This document shows, piece after piece, positions 7,810 through 15,808 of a stretch of 37,053 nucleotides of DNA (positions within the stretch are counted from its first letter, which is position 1; each line of letters begins with the position of its first letter). The translations under genes were made by a program, and so were the position numbers. The notes under the pieces were generated by a model. It was given only the letters and a program-made list of their open reading frames with translations. It was not told the origin of the DNA and made no database searches. The stretch comes from Chloroflexota bacterium (GTDB lineage Bacteria > Chloroflexota > Anaerolineae > Anaerolineales > Villigracilaceae): assembly GCA_016866215.1 (NCBI GenBank), contig VGNE01000038.1, positions 1-37,053 on the forward strand, in the 5' to 3' direction.

Positions 7810-8072
7810 TTTCGACCTCGATAGACTTCACGGCGATGACCGATCTGGTGCACTTGAATAATTTGCTTATCAACTAAAACCTGGTACAAGATCCGATAAT
7901 CCCCAACGCGAAGTTTATAAAAGTCGGAATAATCCCCTTTCAAGGCATGATGCGGCAAGCTTTCAAAATTTTCAACGAACCATTGCAGGCGATCAACGAT
8001 GCGCTTCGCTGTAGGTTTATCAAGAGCGGACAAGTCGCGCACTGCCGAGTCAATAAACTTGACACGATACAT
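7806..8072 (-). CDS. RelE/ParE-superfamily toxin-like protein
   Basis: An 88-residue protein opening MYRVKFIDSAVRDLSALDKP, with LKGDYSDFYKLRVGDYRILY in the middle and HQIGHRREVY near the end. This Lxxd(Y/F)xxRVGDYRIxY core is the signature of RelE-type mRNA interferases, which cleave ribosome-bound mRNA. The partner gene ends 4 bp upstream, and the toxin stop overlaps cooC copy 1. The pair is embedded between two cooC genes, an unusual position. Whether it works as an addiction module or has become part of the operon is unknown. Confidence 0.82.
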   Translation of the reverse strand: MYRVKFIDSAVRDLSALDKPTAKRIVDRLQWFVENFESLPHHALKGDYSDFYKLRVGDYRILYQVLVDKQIIQVHQIGHRREVYRGRK

Positions 8073-8076
8073 GTCA

Positions 8077-8292
8077 CTACAGCCCCAGCTCTTTGATCAC
8101 ATCCGCTAAATCCTTGCCGTGTTCGCCACGCGTAACCATGATCCTTTGCTTTGCCAGTCGTTTCTTCACGGATTCGCGTAACTCCAACCCTTCATCAGGG
8201 TCGCCAAAAAGTTCGATAAGTTTTTGTTCAAGAGTTTCATCAATCATCATACGAAGTTCTTCTTTTGTCATTTGGGAGACCAATTCAGCCAT
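8077..8292 (-). CDS. RelB-like antitoxin
   Basis: A 71-residue acidic protein starting MAELVSQMTKEELRMMIDET, with a charged helical middle and a C-terminal HGKDLADVIKELGL. Size, charge and position directly before a RelE-like toxin identify it as the antitoxin. It does not show a clear ribbon-helix-helix or MazE domain, so autoregulation is uncertain. A GAGGTG ribosome site lies about 5 nt before its ATG, and a TAAAAT box a little further upstream could be its own promoter. Confidence 0.72.
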   Translation of the reverse strand: MAELVSQMTKEELRMMIDETLEQKLIELFGDPDEGLELRESVKKRLAKQRIMVTRGEHGKDLADVIKELGL

Positions 8293-8368
8293 AATACACC
8301 TCGTACTATTATTTTACCTGCTTTTGCGCCTGCCAATCTCATCTTTGCCTGTAACGGAATTGTTGCGG

Positions 8369-9160
8369 TCATTCGATTGCCTTATCGTTCGTTAACTCAT
8401 CAACTCTTTGGAGTATCTGCCCAGTTGCGGCTTTCAAACTCTCAACGTGATCATAGACAGGAATGCCAAGCCTGTCTGCTTCCTGCACTTTTAGGTCAGC
8501 AGGGAGAAAGCCGAGTAAAGGCATATCTGGCGTTTCGGTTTCCAAGAACTTTGCTTCGTCATCATTGCGGACTTTATTTCCCACCAAATATAGTTTCTTC
8601 AAGCCAATGTCATTCGCCAATTTTTTGATCTGCGCCGCCGTGCCGAGACTGCGCCGCGTTGGTTCGACGACGACCAGCATGGCATCCACAAAGTCAACCG
8701 TTGCGCGGCCGAGATGTTCAACGCCCGCATACATGTCAAGCAATAAAACATCGTCTTTGCGAAATAATAAATGCGTGAATAATGTTTTGAGCATGGCCGC
8801 TTCGGGACAGATACAGCCAGAGCCGCCCAATTCCACGGAACCCATTTCAAGCAGGCGCACGCCGCGATGGAGGATGCTGAATCGTTCGGGAATGTCATCC
8901 ACGCGCGGGTTGAGGGTGAAGAAACCGCCGACCGTGCCGGGCTTCGCGCCTGTGCGTTCTTCGATGAGTGCGTCCATTTCGGCGATGGGATGAAGCCGCG
9001 CACGCAACTCTGCGGGGAATCCCAAGGCTCCAGCGAGGCAGGGGCTTGGGTCGGCGTCCACAGCTAAAATGTCCCGGCCTTGATCCGCATAAGTCTGCGC
9101 AAGAAGCGCTGTCAGTGTAGTCTTCCCCACACCGCCTTTACCAGTGATGGCAATTTTCAT
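8369..9160 (-). CDS. CooC-type nickel-insertion ATPase, copy 2
   Basis: A 263-residue P-loop ATPase with GKGGVGKTT at residues 7-15, DADPSPCLAGALG near 39, GSGCICPEA near 113 (the CxC metal pair) and LLLDMYAGVEHLGRAT near 140. It is clearly diverged from the first copy, so the two are unlikely to be a recent duplication; one may serve CO dehydrogenase and the other acetyl-CoA synthase. It is the promoter-proximal gene of the minus-strand unit and is divergent from the acs operon. A TAAGAT -10-like box ends 6 nt before its ATG, although the GGAAGT in between could also serve as a weak ribosome site. Confidence 0.87.
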   Translation of the reverse strand: MKIAITGKGGVGKTTLTALLAQTYADQGRDILAVDADPSPCLAGALGFPAELRARLHPIAEMDALIEERTGAKPGTVGGFFTLNPRVDDIPERFSILHRGVRLLEMGSVELGGSGCICPEAAMLKTLFTHLLFRKDDVLLLDMYAGVEHLGRATVDFVDAMLVVVEPTRRSLGTAAQIKKLANDIGLKKLYLVGNKVRNDDEAKFLETETPDMPLLGFLPADLKVQEADRLGIPVYDHVESLKAATGQILQRVDELTNDKAIE

Positions 9161-9166
9161 ACTTCC

Positions 9167-9172
9167 ATCTTA
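9167..9172 (-). promoter_or_regulatory. -10-like TAAGAT before cooC copy 2
   Basis: On the minus strand TAAGAT, GGAAGT and the ATG at 9160 follow one another. The spacing equals the other proposed leaderless promoters, but the intervening GGAAG may be a Shine-Dalgarno sequence, so the assignment is ambiguous. Confidence 0.4.
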
Positions 9173-9285
9173 CAACGGTTCCCACAAAAGAAATCGGGTT
9201 ATTCTTCCTCAATTTGGAGGACAGTAATAACATTTATCCGAGTTTTCCGTGACAATATGCACAACTTGATGTGAGGTCAAAATGC

Positions 9286-9291
9286 TAAAAT
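9286..9291 (+). promoter_or_regulatory. Possible promoter of the acs operon
   Basis: TAAAAT (9286-9291) with a TTGATG 14 bp upstream, or TATTAT (9291-9296) 19 bp downstream of the same box, lies in the divergent spacer between cooC copy 2 and the HMA-like gene. Neither spacing is ideal. It is the best match in this spacer ahead of about 24 kb of plus-strand genes. Confidence 0.3.
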
Positions 9292-9366
9292 ATTATGAGG
9301 AAGAGTTTACCCTTTAGTGGTGTCTTCAGCGAGTGCCATCATCTGTTCGTATTTGGAGGTGCCATC

Positions 9367-9753
9367 ATGAAGATCAAAACGTTCGAAACGCCCGCGCTTT
9401 ACGGAGACCATCATGTTTCCGAGGTGAGGCGGATATTGCTTGAGTTGACGGGGGTCAGCGAAGTGTATGCAAGCAGCGCTTTTCAGGTCATCGAAGTTAA
9501 ATACGATCCGGCTAAGATCAAGGCGGAACAAATCAGCGCGTGTCTTGAAGAGGCTGGCTATCTCGGCGAAGTGCCGATGCTGATCGAGACGGGCATTGCG
9601 GTCGAGAAGAAGGAAGGGGATAACTTCTTCCGACATACCGCCGTGTACGAAACCATCAAAGGGACAGTTTCTTTTGCCCAGCGAGTGGATCACAATGGAC
9701 GCCCGCTCTGGCCGTGCCCGGGGCTGGGTGCGGTGAAGGCTGAGAAAGAATGA
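9367..9753 (+). CDS. HMA-like small protein at the head of the acs operon
   Basis: A 128-residue protein. Residues about 10-65 follow the heavy-metal-associated fold pattern, with HHVSEVRRILLELTGVSEV, then VIEVKYDPAKIKAEQISACL and EEAGY, but the CxxC metal motif is absent: HH occupies that region. The C-terminal part, with FFRHTAVYETIKGTVSFAQRVD and a WPCPG motif, is not a domain I recognise. GGAGGT 6 nt before the ATG fixes the start; an upstream ATG at 9295 lacks one and overlaps the proposed promoter. Its position directly before acsA suggests a role in metal delivery or assembly of the nickel enzymes, which is inference. Confidence 0.6.
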   Translation: MKIKTFETPALYGDHHVSEVRRILLELTGVSEVYASSAFQVIEVKYDPAKIKAEQISACLEEAGYLGEVPMLIETGIAVEKKEGDNFFRHTAVYETIKGTVSFAQRVDHNGRPLWPCPGLGAVKAEKE

Positions 9754-9773
9754 CTGCGCGCCATCATTACGGA

Positions 9774-9816
9774 TTACGAATCACGGATTACGTAATTCGT
9801 AATTCGTGATTCGTAA
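9774..9816. repeat. 19-bp stem hairpin from heptamer repeats before acsA
   Basis: Bases 9774-9792 (TTACGAATCACGGATTACG) pair with 9798-9816 at 18 Watson-Crick positions plus one G-T, around a 5-nt TAATT loop. The arms are built of heptamers of the type CGTAATT/CGTGATT. The hairpin ends 15 nt before the acsA ATG; an AGAGAGG ribosome site lies between. No T-run follows, so it is not a standard terminator. It may act as an RNA processing or stabilising site. Confidence 0.85.
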
Positions 9817-9831
9817 AAAGAGAGGTAAATC

Positions 9832-11850
9832 ATGCCAAAGAAACGAGAGATCAAAGACTATTCAACCGACCCCGCCGCGCAACAAATGTTAATTCGCGCG
9901 GAGGAGTTGGGTCTTGGGACAGCCTTTACCCGCGCCGACAACATGGTGCCGTGCAACATTGGCGCAGCGGGCATGTGTTGCAAGCAATGCGGAATGGGGC
10001 CTTGCCGACTCACCAAGAACGGCGAAGTGGGTGTCTGCGGGGCGACGCTGGATACCATTCAGGCGCGCAACCTGACGCGTGCCATCGCGGCAGGCGGCGC
10101 AGCTCACTCCGATCACGGGCGCGACATGGCTTTCTTGTTGAAAGCCACAGCAATGGGCGAGGCTCATGGATACAGTATCCGCGATGTGGCAAAACTGCGA
10201 ATGGTCGCATCACATTACGATATCAAGATCGAAGGGCGCGCCCCTGAAGAAATCGCAAACGATTTAGCTGATCTTTATATTTCGCAGTTCGGTCAGCAAC
10301 GCGGTGAAATTGTTCCCGCCTTCCGCGCGCCGAAGAAGAGACAGCAGATCTGGCGCGAGCAAAATGTCTGGCCGCGCGGCGTGGATCGCGAAGTGGTGGA
10401 GGCTTTGCATCGCACACACATCGGTGATGACCAGGATCCTGCTCACATATTGAACCACGCAATACGCACCTCACTCGCTGACGGTTGGGGCGGCTCGATG
10501 ATCGCGACGGACATTTCGGATATATTGTTCGGCACGCCCGCGCCGATTCTGGGACAAGCCAATCTCGGCGTTATTAAAGAAGACATGGTTAACGTGGTGG
10601 TGCATGGACATGAACCTTCGATGAGCGAAATGCTCGTTGCCGCGTCACAATACCCTGAGATCATCGAGTATGCAAAAGCTGCGGGCGCAAATGGGATTCA
10701 ACTCTCTGGTATATGCTGTACCGCGAACGAAATCTTAATGAGACAAGGCATTCCTGCGGCGGGCAATTTCCTGCATCAGGAACTCGCCATTTTGACAGGC
10801 GCGGTCGAAGCGATGGTAGTGGATGTGCAGTGCATCATGCAGGCGCTGGTTGGACTGGCTCAGAATTTCCACACAGCGATCATCACGACTTCACCGAAGG
10901 TCAAGATCAAAGGCGCGACTCATATTGAATTTGACGAGCATCATGCCTTGACCATTGCAAAACAAATTTTGAAAGTTGCGATAGACAACTTCAAGAATCG
11001 CGACAACAACAAGACGCGCATTCCGCAAATCAAGGAAGATTTAATTCCTGGCTTCTCACATGAATACATCAACTACATGTTGGGCGGATCGTATCGCGCA
11101 TCGTTCCGTCCGTTGAATGATGCCATCATGACGGGACGCATCCGCGGTGTAGCCGCGATTGTGGGCTGCAACAATCCGCGCTCGTCACAGGATTATTTGC
11201 ACAACCTGGTTGTCAAGGAATTGCTCAAACAGGATGTGCTTGTTGTGCAAACTGGATGCGGCGCAATCTCGTCAGCCAAGCTGGGACTCATGTTGGGCGA
11301 AGCAGGCTTGAGCGAGGTCGGAAACGGTCTGCGCGAAATCTGCGAAACGGTGGGCATCCCTCCCGTCCTGCACATGGGCTCGTGCGTGGACAATACCCGC
11401 ATCCTGACCGTGCTGACTCAAATGGTCGAAGACGGCGGACTCGGCGATGACATTGATCAAATTCCCGCGGTTGGACTCGCGCCCGAATGGATGAGCGAAA
11501 AAGCGCTGGCTATCGCGGCGTACTGCGTGGCTTCAGGCGCGTATGTTATTTTCGGCGGTTCGTCGCCTGTGAGCGGAATGCCAGACCGAGTCAACGACAG
11601 CGACGAGGTGCTTCATTACATCAGCGAGGGCTGGGAAAAATTGTATGGCGGCAAATTGGAGTTTATTCCCAACCCGCAAAAGATGATCGAAGCCACGCTT
11701 GCGCACATTGACAAGAAGCGCGCCGCGCTCGGCTTGCCCGCATGGGAGAAGGATAAGTTTGGAAGAAGTGGAGATTCGAGAATGCGAGAATTGGAGAATT
11801 TACCGCTCGCGCAAAAGCGTGAAGCGATTTATGGAGCAACAGTTAATTAG
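9832..11850 (+). CDS. acsA: Carbon monoxide dehydrogenase catalytic subunit
   Basis: A 672-residue Ni-Fe-S CO dehydrogenase that interconverts CO2 and CO for acetyl-CoA synthesis. The N-terminal cysteine cluster for the D and B clusters is at about residues 41-71 (VPCNIGAAGMCCKQCGMGPC, then GVCGA). C-cluster regions follow as GICCTANE (near 294), VGCNNPRSSQD (near 444), TGCGAISSAKLG (near 474), HMGSCVDNTR (near 514) and YCVASGAYVIFGG (near 564). Length equals the acetogen AcsA/CooS enzymes (about 670). It is followed directly by acsB, so it should form the bifunctional complex with it. Its stop codon is the first base triplet of a TAGTC heptamer array. Confidence 0.96.
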   Translation: MPKKREIKDYSTDPAAQQMLIRAEELGLGTAFTRADNMVPCNIGAAGMCCKQCGMGPCRLTKNGEVGVCGATLDTIQARNLTRAIAAGGAAHSDHGRDMAFLLKATAMGEAHGYSIRDVAKLRMVASHYDIKIEGRAPEEIANDLADLYISQFGQQRGEIVPAFRAPKKRQQIWREQNVWPRGVDREVVEALHRTHIGDDQDPAHILNHAIRTSLADGWGGSMIATDISDILFGTPAPILGQANLGVIKEDMVNVVVHGHEPSMSEMLVAASQYPEIIEYAKAAGANGIQLSGICCTANEILMRQGIPAAGNFLHQELAILTGAVEAMVVDVQCIMQALVGLAQNFHTAIITTSPKVKIKGATHIEFDEHHALTIAKQILKVAIDNFKNRDNNKTRIPQIKEDLIPGFSHEYINYMLGGSYRASFRPLNDAIMTGRIRGVAAIVGCNNPRSSQDYLHNLVVKELLKQDVLVVQTGCGAISSAKLGLMLGEAGLSEVGNGLREICETVGIPPVLHMGSCVDNTRILTVLTQMVEDGGLGDDIDQIPAVGLAPEWMSEKALAIAAYCVASGAYVIFGGSSPVSGMPDRVNDSDEVLHYISEGWEKLYGGKLEFIPNPQKMIEATLAHIDKKRAALGLPAWEKDKFGRSGDSRMRELENLPLAQKREAIYGATVN

Positions 11851-11934
11851 TCATTAGTCGCTAGTCGTTTAGTCTTTCGCGCAATTAGCGTAATGGCAAA
11901 ACGACTATCAGACTACAAGACTAAAGACTAGGAG
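11851..11934. repeat. TAGTC/GACTA heptamer array between acsA and acsB
   Basis: The left half has TAGTC units about every 7 bp (11851-11876) and the right half has the inverse GACTA units (11903-11936), giving an imperfect hairpin. The AGGAG ribosome site of acsB (11930-11934) is made from the last repeat unit. Confidence 0.75.
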
Positions 11935-11940
11935 ACTAAC

Positions 11941-14226
11941 ATGTCACGATATATCGCAACCAGGGCAATTCGCGGCGCGAACGCGCTGGTAACCGAAGCC
12001 GAGGTCATGCTCAACAAAGCGCTCGCCGAAAAAGGCGCGGACACGCCCGTATCATTTCCAAACACAGCCTACTATCTCCCCACCATTTTGGGGATGACGG
12101 GCAAGACCATCGAAAAAATCGGCGACTTGAAAGCCGTCATGGAGTACACGCGCGGACTGCTTCATCCCGTCCCTGCGGGCAGGCATTGGACTCCTTATCT
12201 TGGCGAGACCCTGGATTCAGGCATGGCAACTTTGCTCGCAGCTGAAACGATTGAGGCGATCCGCTTCGTTTATGGACTTCAACCTGAGCCGATGCAAGGA
12301 TTCCATCTCGCGGGAGGCACGTCATTCACCAGCCCCGATAATGGAAAGGAAGCGTCAAACGACGGGCATCTCAACGGCCCCATTGACGACATACAACTGC
12401 GCTCGTGGGGCATTCAACTCGTGGATGGTCGTATGCCTGGATTCGCGGCGATTGTCGGATGCGCCAAGTCCAACGAAGTCGCGGTCAAGATTGTGCGCGA
12501 GTTACAACGCCGCAATATCCTCACCTTCCTCTCAGGCAATGTGAATGGACGAAGCATTATCCACCAATTGCAGGAAGAAGGCGTGGAACTTGGTTACGAC
12601 ACGTACACCGTTCCATTTGGAACAGACACCATCTCCGCGATTTACGCTTTAGGCTTTGCAACCCGCTCCGCATTGACATTTGGTGGACTCAAGCCAGGCA
12701 TGTCGCGCGAGATTTTGCTTTACAACAAGGAACGCGTCTTTGCATTTGTGCTTGCTTTGGGCGAAGTGGACGATTTGAAATACGCCGCCGCGGCTGGCGC
12801 GATCAACTTTGGATTCCCCGTCATCGCGGATACGGTCATTCCCGAAATTTTACCGACGGGCGTGACAACTTACGAACACGTTGTCTCCATGCCGTTTGAC
12901 GCAATTGACGGCAAGGATGATTTGGAAAAAGCCGAAAGACTCGTTCAGAAATGTATCGAGGTACGCGGCGTGAAAGTGAAAGTATCCAACGTGGATGTTC
13001 CCGTTCCATACGGCTCAGCCTTCGAAGGTGAAGTTGTCCGTAAGGCAGATCTGCGCGTGGAATTCGGCGGAAAGCACAGCCGCGCGTTCGAATATCTGCA
13101 CATGGCAAAACTGGATGAAGTCACGGACGGCAAGATCGAAGTCGTTGGGCATGACTTCTCGAAGGTCGAAGCTCAAGGTTCGATGGATTTGGGCATCATC
13201 ATCAAGGTTGCGGGACGCCAAATGCAACAGGACTTTGAACCTGTGTTGGAGAGGCAAGTCCACTATTTTGTGAACGGCGCAAGTGGAATTCAACATGTCG
13301 GTCAACGCGATATAGCGTGGATCCGCATCTCGAATGCTGCGGCAGACAAAGGCTTCAACCTTGAATCGTTTGGCAAGATCCTGCACGCCAGATTCCATGA
13401 AGACTTCGGCGCAATCGTGGACAAAGTTCAAGTCACCATTGTCACCGAGCCAACCTTGCACGCAGAATGGTTGGAGAAGGCGCGCGCCGCATACGACTTC
13501 CGCAACAAACGTCTTGCAGATTTGACCGACGATAAAGTGGATGAATTTTATTCGTGCACACTTTGTCAATCATTCGCGCCGAACCACGTCTGCGTGGTCT
13601 CGCCTGAACGTCTCGGCTTGTGCGGCGCGTACAACTGGCTGGACTGCAAAGCCTCATTCAGCATTAATCCAACGGGACCGAATCAACCGATCAAACTTGG
13701 CAAGTCCGTGGATATGAAGAAAGGTTACTGGGAAGGCACAAATGATTACGCCAAGATCGGCTCGCATGGCGTGGTGCAGGAAGTCTCGATGTATTCGATC
13801 ATGGAAAATCCGATGACAGCTTGCGGATGTTTCGAGTGCATTGTCATGCTCATCCCCGAATCCAATGGCGTGATGGTTGTTTCTCGTGAAGACACAGCCA
13901 TGACACCTGCTGGCATGACATTCTCGACGCTCGCTGGTATCGCGGGCGGCGGGATGCAAACCCCAGGCGTGATGGGCGTGGGCAAGTTCTACCTGATTAG
14001 CCCGAAGTTCATCTCCTCCGACGGCGGATTCAAGCGCGTGGTATGGATGTCGTCCGTGCTAAAAGAATCCATGGCCGAGGAGTTCAAAGCCGTCTGCGAA
14101 CGCGAAGGCGATCCCGACTTTATGAGCCGCATCGCCGACGCCAGCGTCGCCACCACGGTGGATGAATTGCTTGCCTATCTCGAAGCGCACAATCATCCCG
14201 CGATGGCGATGGAGCCGATGTTTTAG
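11941..14226 (+). CDS. acsB: Acetyl-CoA synthase, catalytic subunit
   Basis: A 761-residue CO-methylating acetyl-CoA synthase that condenses CO, a corrinoid-bound methyl group and CoA. The N-terminal part corresponds to the CODH-contacting domain of bacterial enzymes. The A-cluster ligands are intact: CTLC followed by C-x8-C-x9-C spacing (VCVV, LGLCGAYNW) at about residues 538-562, and ACGCFECI near residue 623 giving the Cys-Gly-Cys nickel site. It is about 30 residues longer than the Moorella enzyme. The ribosome site AGGAG is 6 nt before the ATG, inside the upstream repeat. Translation runs to a TAG at 14224-14226. Confidence 0.96.
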   Translation: MSRYIATRAIRGANALVTEAEVMLNKALAEKGADTPVSFPNTAYYLPTILGMTGKTIEKIGDLKAVMEYTRGLLHPVPAGRHWTPYLGETLDSGMATLLAAETIEAIRFVYGLQPEPMQGFHLAGGTSFTSPDNGKEASNDGHLNGPIDDIQLRSWGIQLVDGRMPGFAAIVGCAKSNEVAVKIVRELQRRNILTFLSGNVNGRSIIHQLQEEGVELGYDTYTVPFGTDTISAIYALGFATRSALTFGGLKPGMSREILLYNKERVFAFVLALGEVDDLKYAAAAGAINFGFPVIADTVIPEILPTGVTTYEHVVSMPFDAIDGKDDLEKAERLVQKCIEVRGVKVKVSNVDVPVPYGSAFEGEVVRKADLRVEFGGKHSRAFEYLHMAKLDEVTDGKIEVVGHDFSKVEAQGSMDLGIIIKVAGRQMQQDFEPVLERQVHYFVNGASGIQHVGQRDIAWIRISNAAADKGFNLESFGKILHARFHEDFGAIVDKVQVTIVTEPTLHAEWLEKARAAYDFRNKRLADLTDDKVDEFYSCTLCQSFAPNHVCVVSPERLGLCGAYNWLDCKASFSINPTGPNQPIKLGKSVDMKKGYWEGTNDYAKIGSHGVVQEVSMYSIMENPMTACGCFECIVMLIPESNGVMVVSREDTAMTPAGMTFSTLAGIAGGGMQTPGVMGVGKFYLISPKFISSDGGFKRVVWMSSVLKESMAEEFKAVCEREGDPDFMSRIADASVATTVDELLAYLEAHNHPAMAMEPMF

Positions 14227-14312
14227 TGTAGCGTGGTGCGTGGGGATTGGGAGATTGTCCAAGCCCAATCCCAATTCTCAACCAGTTGATTTGTTGCAGA
14301 AAGGAGTTAGCA

Positions 14313-14705
14313 ATGAACGACAACTTGGAAATTGAAAAAACATATATGGAATATCTTGGGAAGGCGAATGAGGTGTTCAAAATTCAACAAAAAGTCTATC
14401 TTCCGTATGCAGTCAGCGGATTACTGTTATTTGGAATTGGAGGTAGCGCATTCTTTTGGGCTTCTCCCCAAAACGCCCTATGGATGTTTTCAGCGGGGTT
14501 GGTTACGGGGATTGTTGACACCACCGTAGGTACATTAACGGCAAGAAAGAAGGTGCTTGCAGAGGCAAACGCAGTTGAAACCAGCTTGAAACTTCCAGGT
14601 TTCAGTGAATTCTTCAAACTTTTTTATCACCGCCGTTGGTGGCCAAATCAAATGGTGACTGGTGAGAAATACCAGCAATTTCTTTCCATAATTGGACGCA
14701 ATTAG
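14313..14705 (+). CDS. Small membrane protein of unknown function
   Basis: A 130-residue protein with two membrane segments, about residues 31-48 and 53-72, an amphipathic N terminus (EIEKTYMEYLGKANEVFKIQ) and a basic, aromatic C terminus with FYHRRWWPNQM near residue 105. An AAAGGAG ribosome site about 7 nt upstream selects the ATG at 14313. I do not recognise the family. It lies within the acs gene run between acsB and the corrinoid protein genes, with a second membrane protein after it, so a membrane-linked function for the pathway is possible but only by position. Confidence 0.65.
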   Translation: MNDNLEIEKTYMEYLGKANEVFKIQQKVYLPYAVSGLLLFGIGGSAFFWASPQNALWMFSAGLVTGIVDTTVGTLTARKKVLAEANAVETSLKLPGFSEFFKLFYHRRWWPNQMVTGEKYQQFLSIIGRN

Positions 14706-14761
14706 TTTGAATTGTCTGTAACCTGCTGACCGTCGGCGTGCCGACCTGACCCCCATCCCGT

Positions 14762-14797
14762 CCTTCCGCCAAATCGAAGTTCGGATTTGGGGGAAGG
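14762..14797. repeat. Hairpin repeat, 14-bp stem
   Basis: CCTTCCGCCAAATC (14762-14775) pairs with GATTTGGGGGAAGG (14784-14797) with one mismatch around an 8-nt loop. A smaller palindrome, GTCGGC-GT-GCCGAC, lies at 14732-14745. They fill the 116-bp spacer between the two small membrane protein genes. Confidence 0.75.
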
Positions 14798-14821
14798 GGC
14801 TGGTGACTTGCTTGAAGAGAC

Positions 14822-15211
14822 ATGATTAATTTCAAAAATCTATCCGTCATTCTGACACATGCCTTTGTTGGTTGGGCGCTCTGTGCCGCGACGATGGGAA
14901 TCGGCATGGCAGTGACAACAATGCAAAACACACTGATTGTTCACGCAATCGGCGCGCCACTCTTCTTTGCGGGAGTCTCGTGGTTTTATTTCAGCAGGTT
15001 CAATTACACCAAATCCTTTCAAACCGCACTAATTTTCGTCAGTTTCGTGATCGTAGTGGATTTCTTCGTTGTGGCGTTGTTAATCAATCGAAGCCTGGAA
15101 ATGTTCGCCAGCCTGCTGGGAACATGGATTCCTTTTGTCTTGATTTTTGCGTCAACGTATATCACTGGCCTGGTTGTTACACAAAAAGCAAAACTGACAA
15201 CTGATAACTGA
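14822..15211 (+). CDS. Small four-helix membrane protein of unknown function
   Basis: A 129-residue hydrophobic protein with four predicted membrane segments (about 8-30, 36-55, 63-87 and 95-118). No conserved motif is recognised. It starts shortly after a hairpin repeat, with AAGAGAC as a weak ribosome site. Its last residues, KLTTDN, come from an ACTGATA repeat array (15192-15212), and its TGA stop overlaps the next ATG by one base (TGATG), so translation is coupled to the CBS protein. Several unrelated families of this size exist, so no function is proposed. Confidence 0.65.
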   Translation: MINFKNLSVILTHAFVGWALCAATMGIGMAVTTMQNTLIVHAIGAPLFFAGVSWFYFSRFNYTKSFQTALIFVSFVIVVDFFVVALLINRSLEMFASLLGTWIPFVLIFASTYITGLVVTQKAKLTTDN

Positions 15212-15212
15212 T
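15192..15212. repeat. Short AACTGAT heptamer array
   Basis: Units related to AACTGAT recur with a 7-bp period at the end of the membrane protein gene and supply its stop codon and the overlapping start of the next gene. Confidence 0.55.
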
Positions 15213-15711
15213 GACTACTCCTCTCCTCGTCCGTGACCTCATGACCGTCGGAGTGCCGACTTGCAAATGGGACTCTCCCATCGTTGATATCGCGCGCTTC
15301 CTGCTGGAGAAAAATGTGGAAGCAATGTGTGTGCTTGACGCAGAAGGTCATGGCATCGGTGTGGTCGGCGTGGATGAGCTGGTCTGGGCGTATGCGCGCG
15401 AAGGATATGAAAAATTGACCGCCGAAGACATCATGAGCGAAGGCGTGCCAGAATTACCCGCTGATATTTCCCTCGTGGTTGCTGCGCAGATGATGAAAGA
15501 TAAAGGGATTCGAATCGCGTACCTGCTTCACAACTCAGCGGGGATCATTTATCCTGCGGCGTATATTTCGTATCGTCACATCTTGCGTCACATGGCGGCA
15601 AAAGATGAAAAGGATTTAAAAGATTTAGGTCTCGCGGCGGAGAGAAAATCGCCGATTGAGCAGTTTATTGAAAGAAGAGATGAAGCGAGGAAGAAAGCAG
15701 GGATGAAGTAA
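15211..15711 (+). CDS. CBS-domain pair protein
   Basis: A 166-residue soluble protein made of two CBS motifs: LLVRDLMTVGVPTCKWDSPI...GHGIGVVGVDELVWAY (about 5-64) and LTAEDIMSEGVPELPADISL...IIYPAAYISYRHILRHM (about 69-129), followed by a charged helix. CBS pairs bind adenine nucleotides and regulate enzymes or channels. It overlaps the preceding membrane protein gene by one base, so the two may act together, and it lies between acsB and acsD. A link between energy charge and acetyl-CoA synthesis is a reasonable guess but is not shown by the sequence. Confidence 0.82.
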   Translation: MTTPLLVRDLMTVGVPTCKWDSPIVDIARFLLEKNVEAMCVLDAEGHGIGVVGVDELVWAYAREGYEKLTAEDIMSEGVPELPADISLVVAAQMMKDKGIRIAYLLHNSAGIIYPAAYISYRHILRHMAAKDEKDLKDLGLAAERKSPIEQFIERRDEARKKAGMK

Positions 15712-15796
15712 ACAGGTAGACACGTAAACAGGTAAACACGTCTGCGAAGACTTGTGTACCTGTCTACCTGTGTACTTGTGTACATGTATACCTGAC
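15711..15796. repeat. AGGTAGAC/GTGTACCT 8-bp array pair
   Basis: The left arm has units AGGTAGAC, ACGTAAAC and AGGTAAAC (15714-15738). The right arm carries inverse units such as CTTGTGTACCTGTCTACCTG (15751-15770) and continues to 15794. Together they form a long imperfect hairpin filling the spacer between the CBS gene and acsD. The acsD ribosome site follows directly. Confidence 0.8.
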
Positions 15797-15808
15797 ACTG
15801 GAGGAACA

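Noticed and set aside
9774-9816. Intrinsic terminator between the HMA-like gene and acsA
   Set aside because: The stem is strong but is followed by AAAAGAGAGG on the plus strand, not a T-run.
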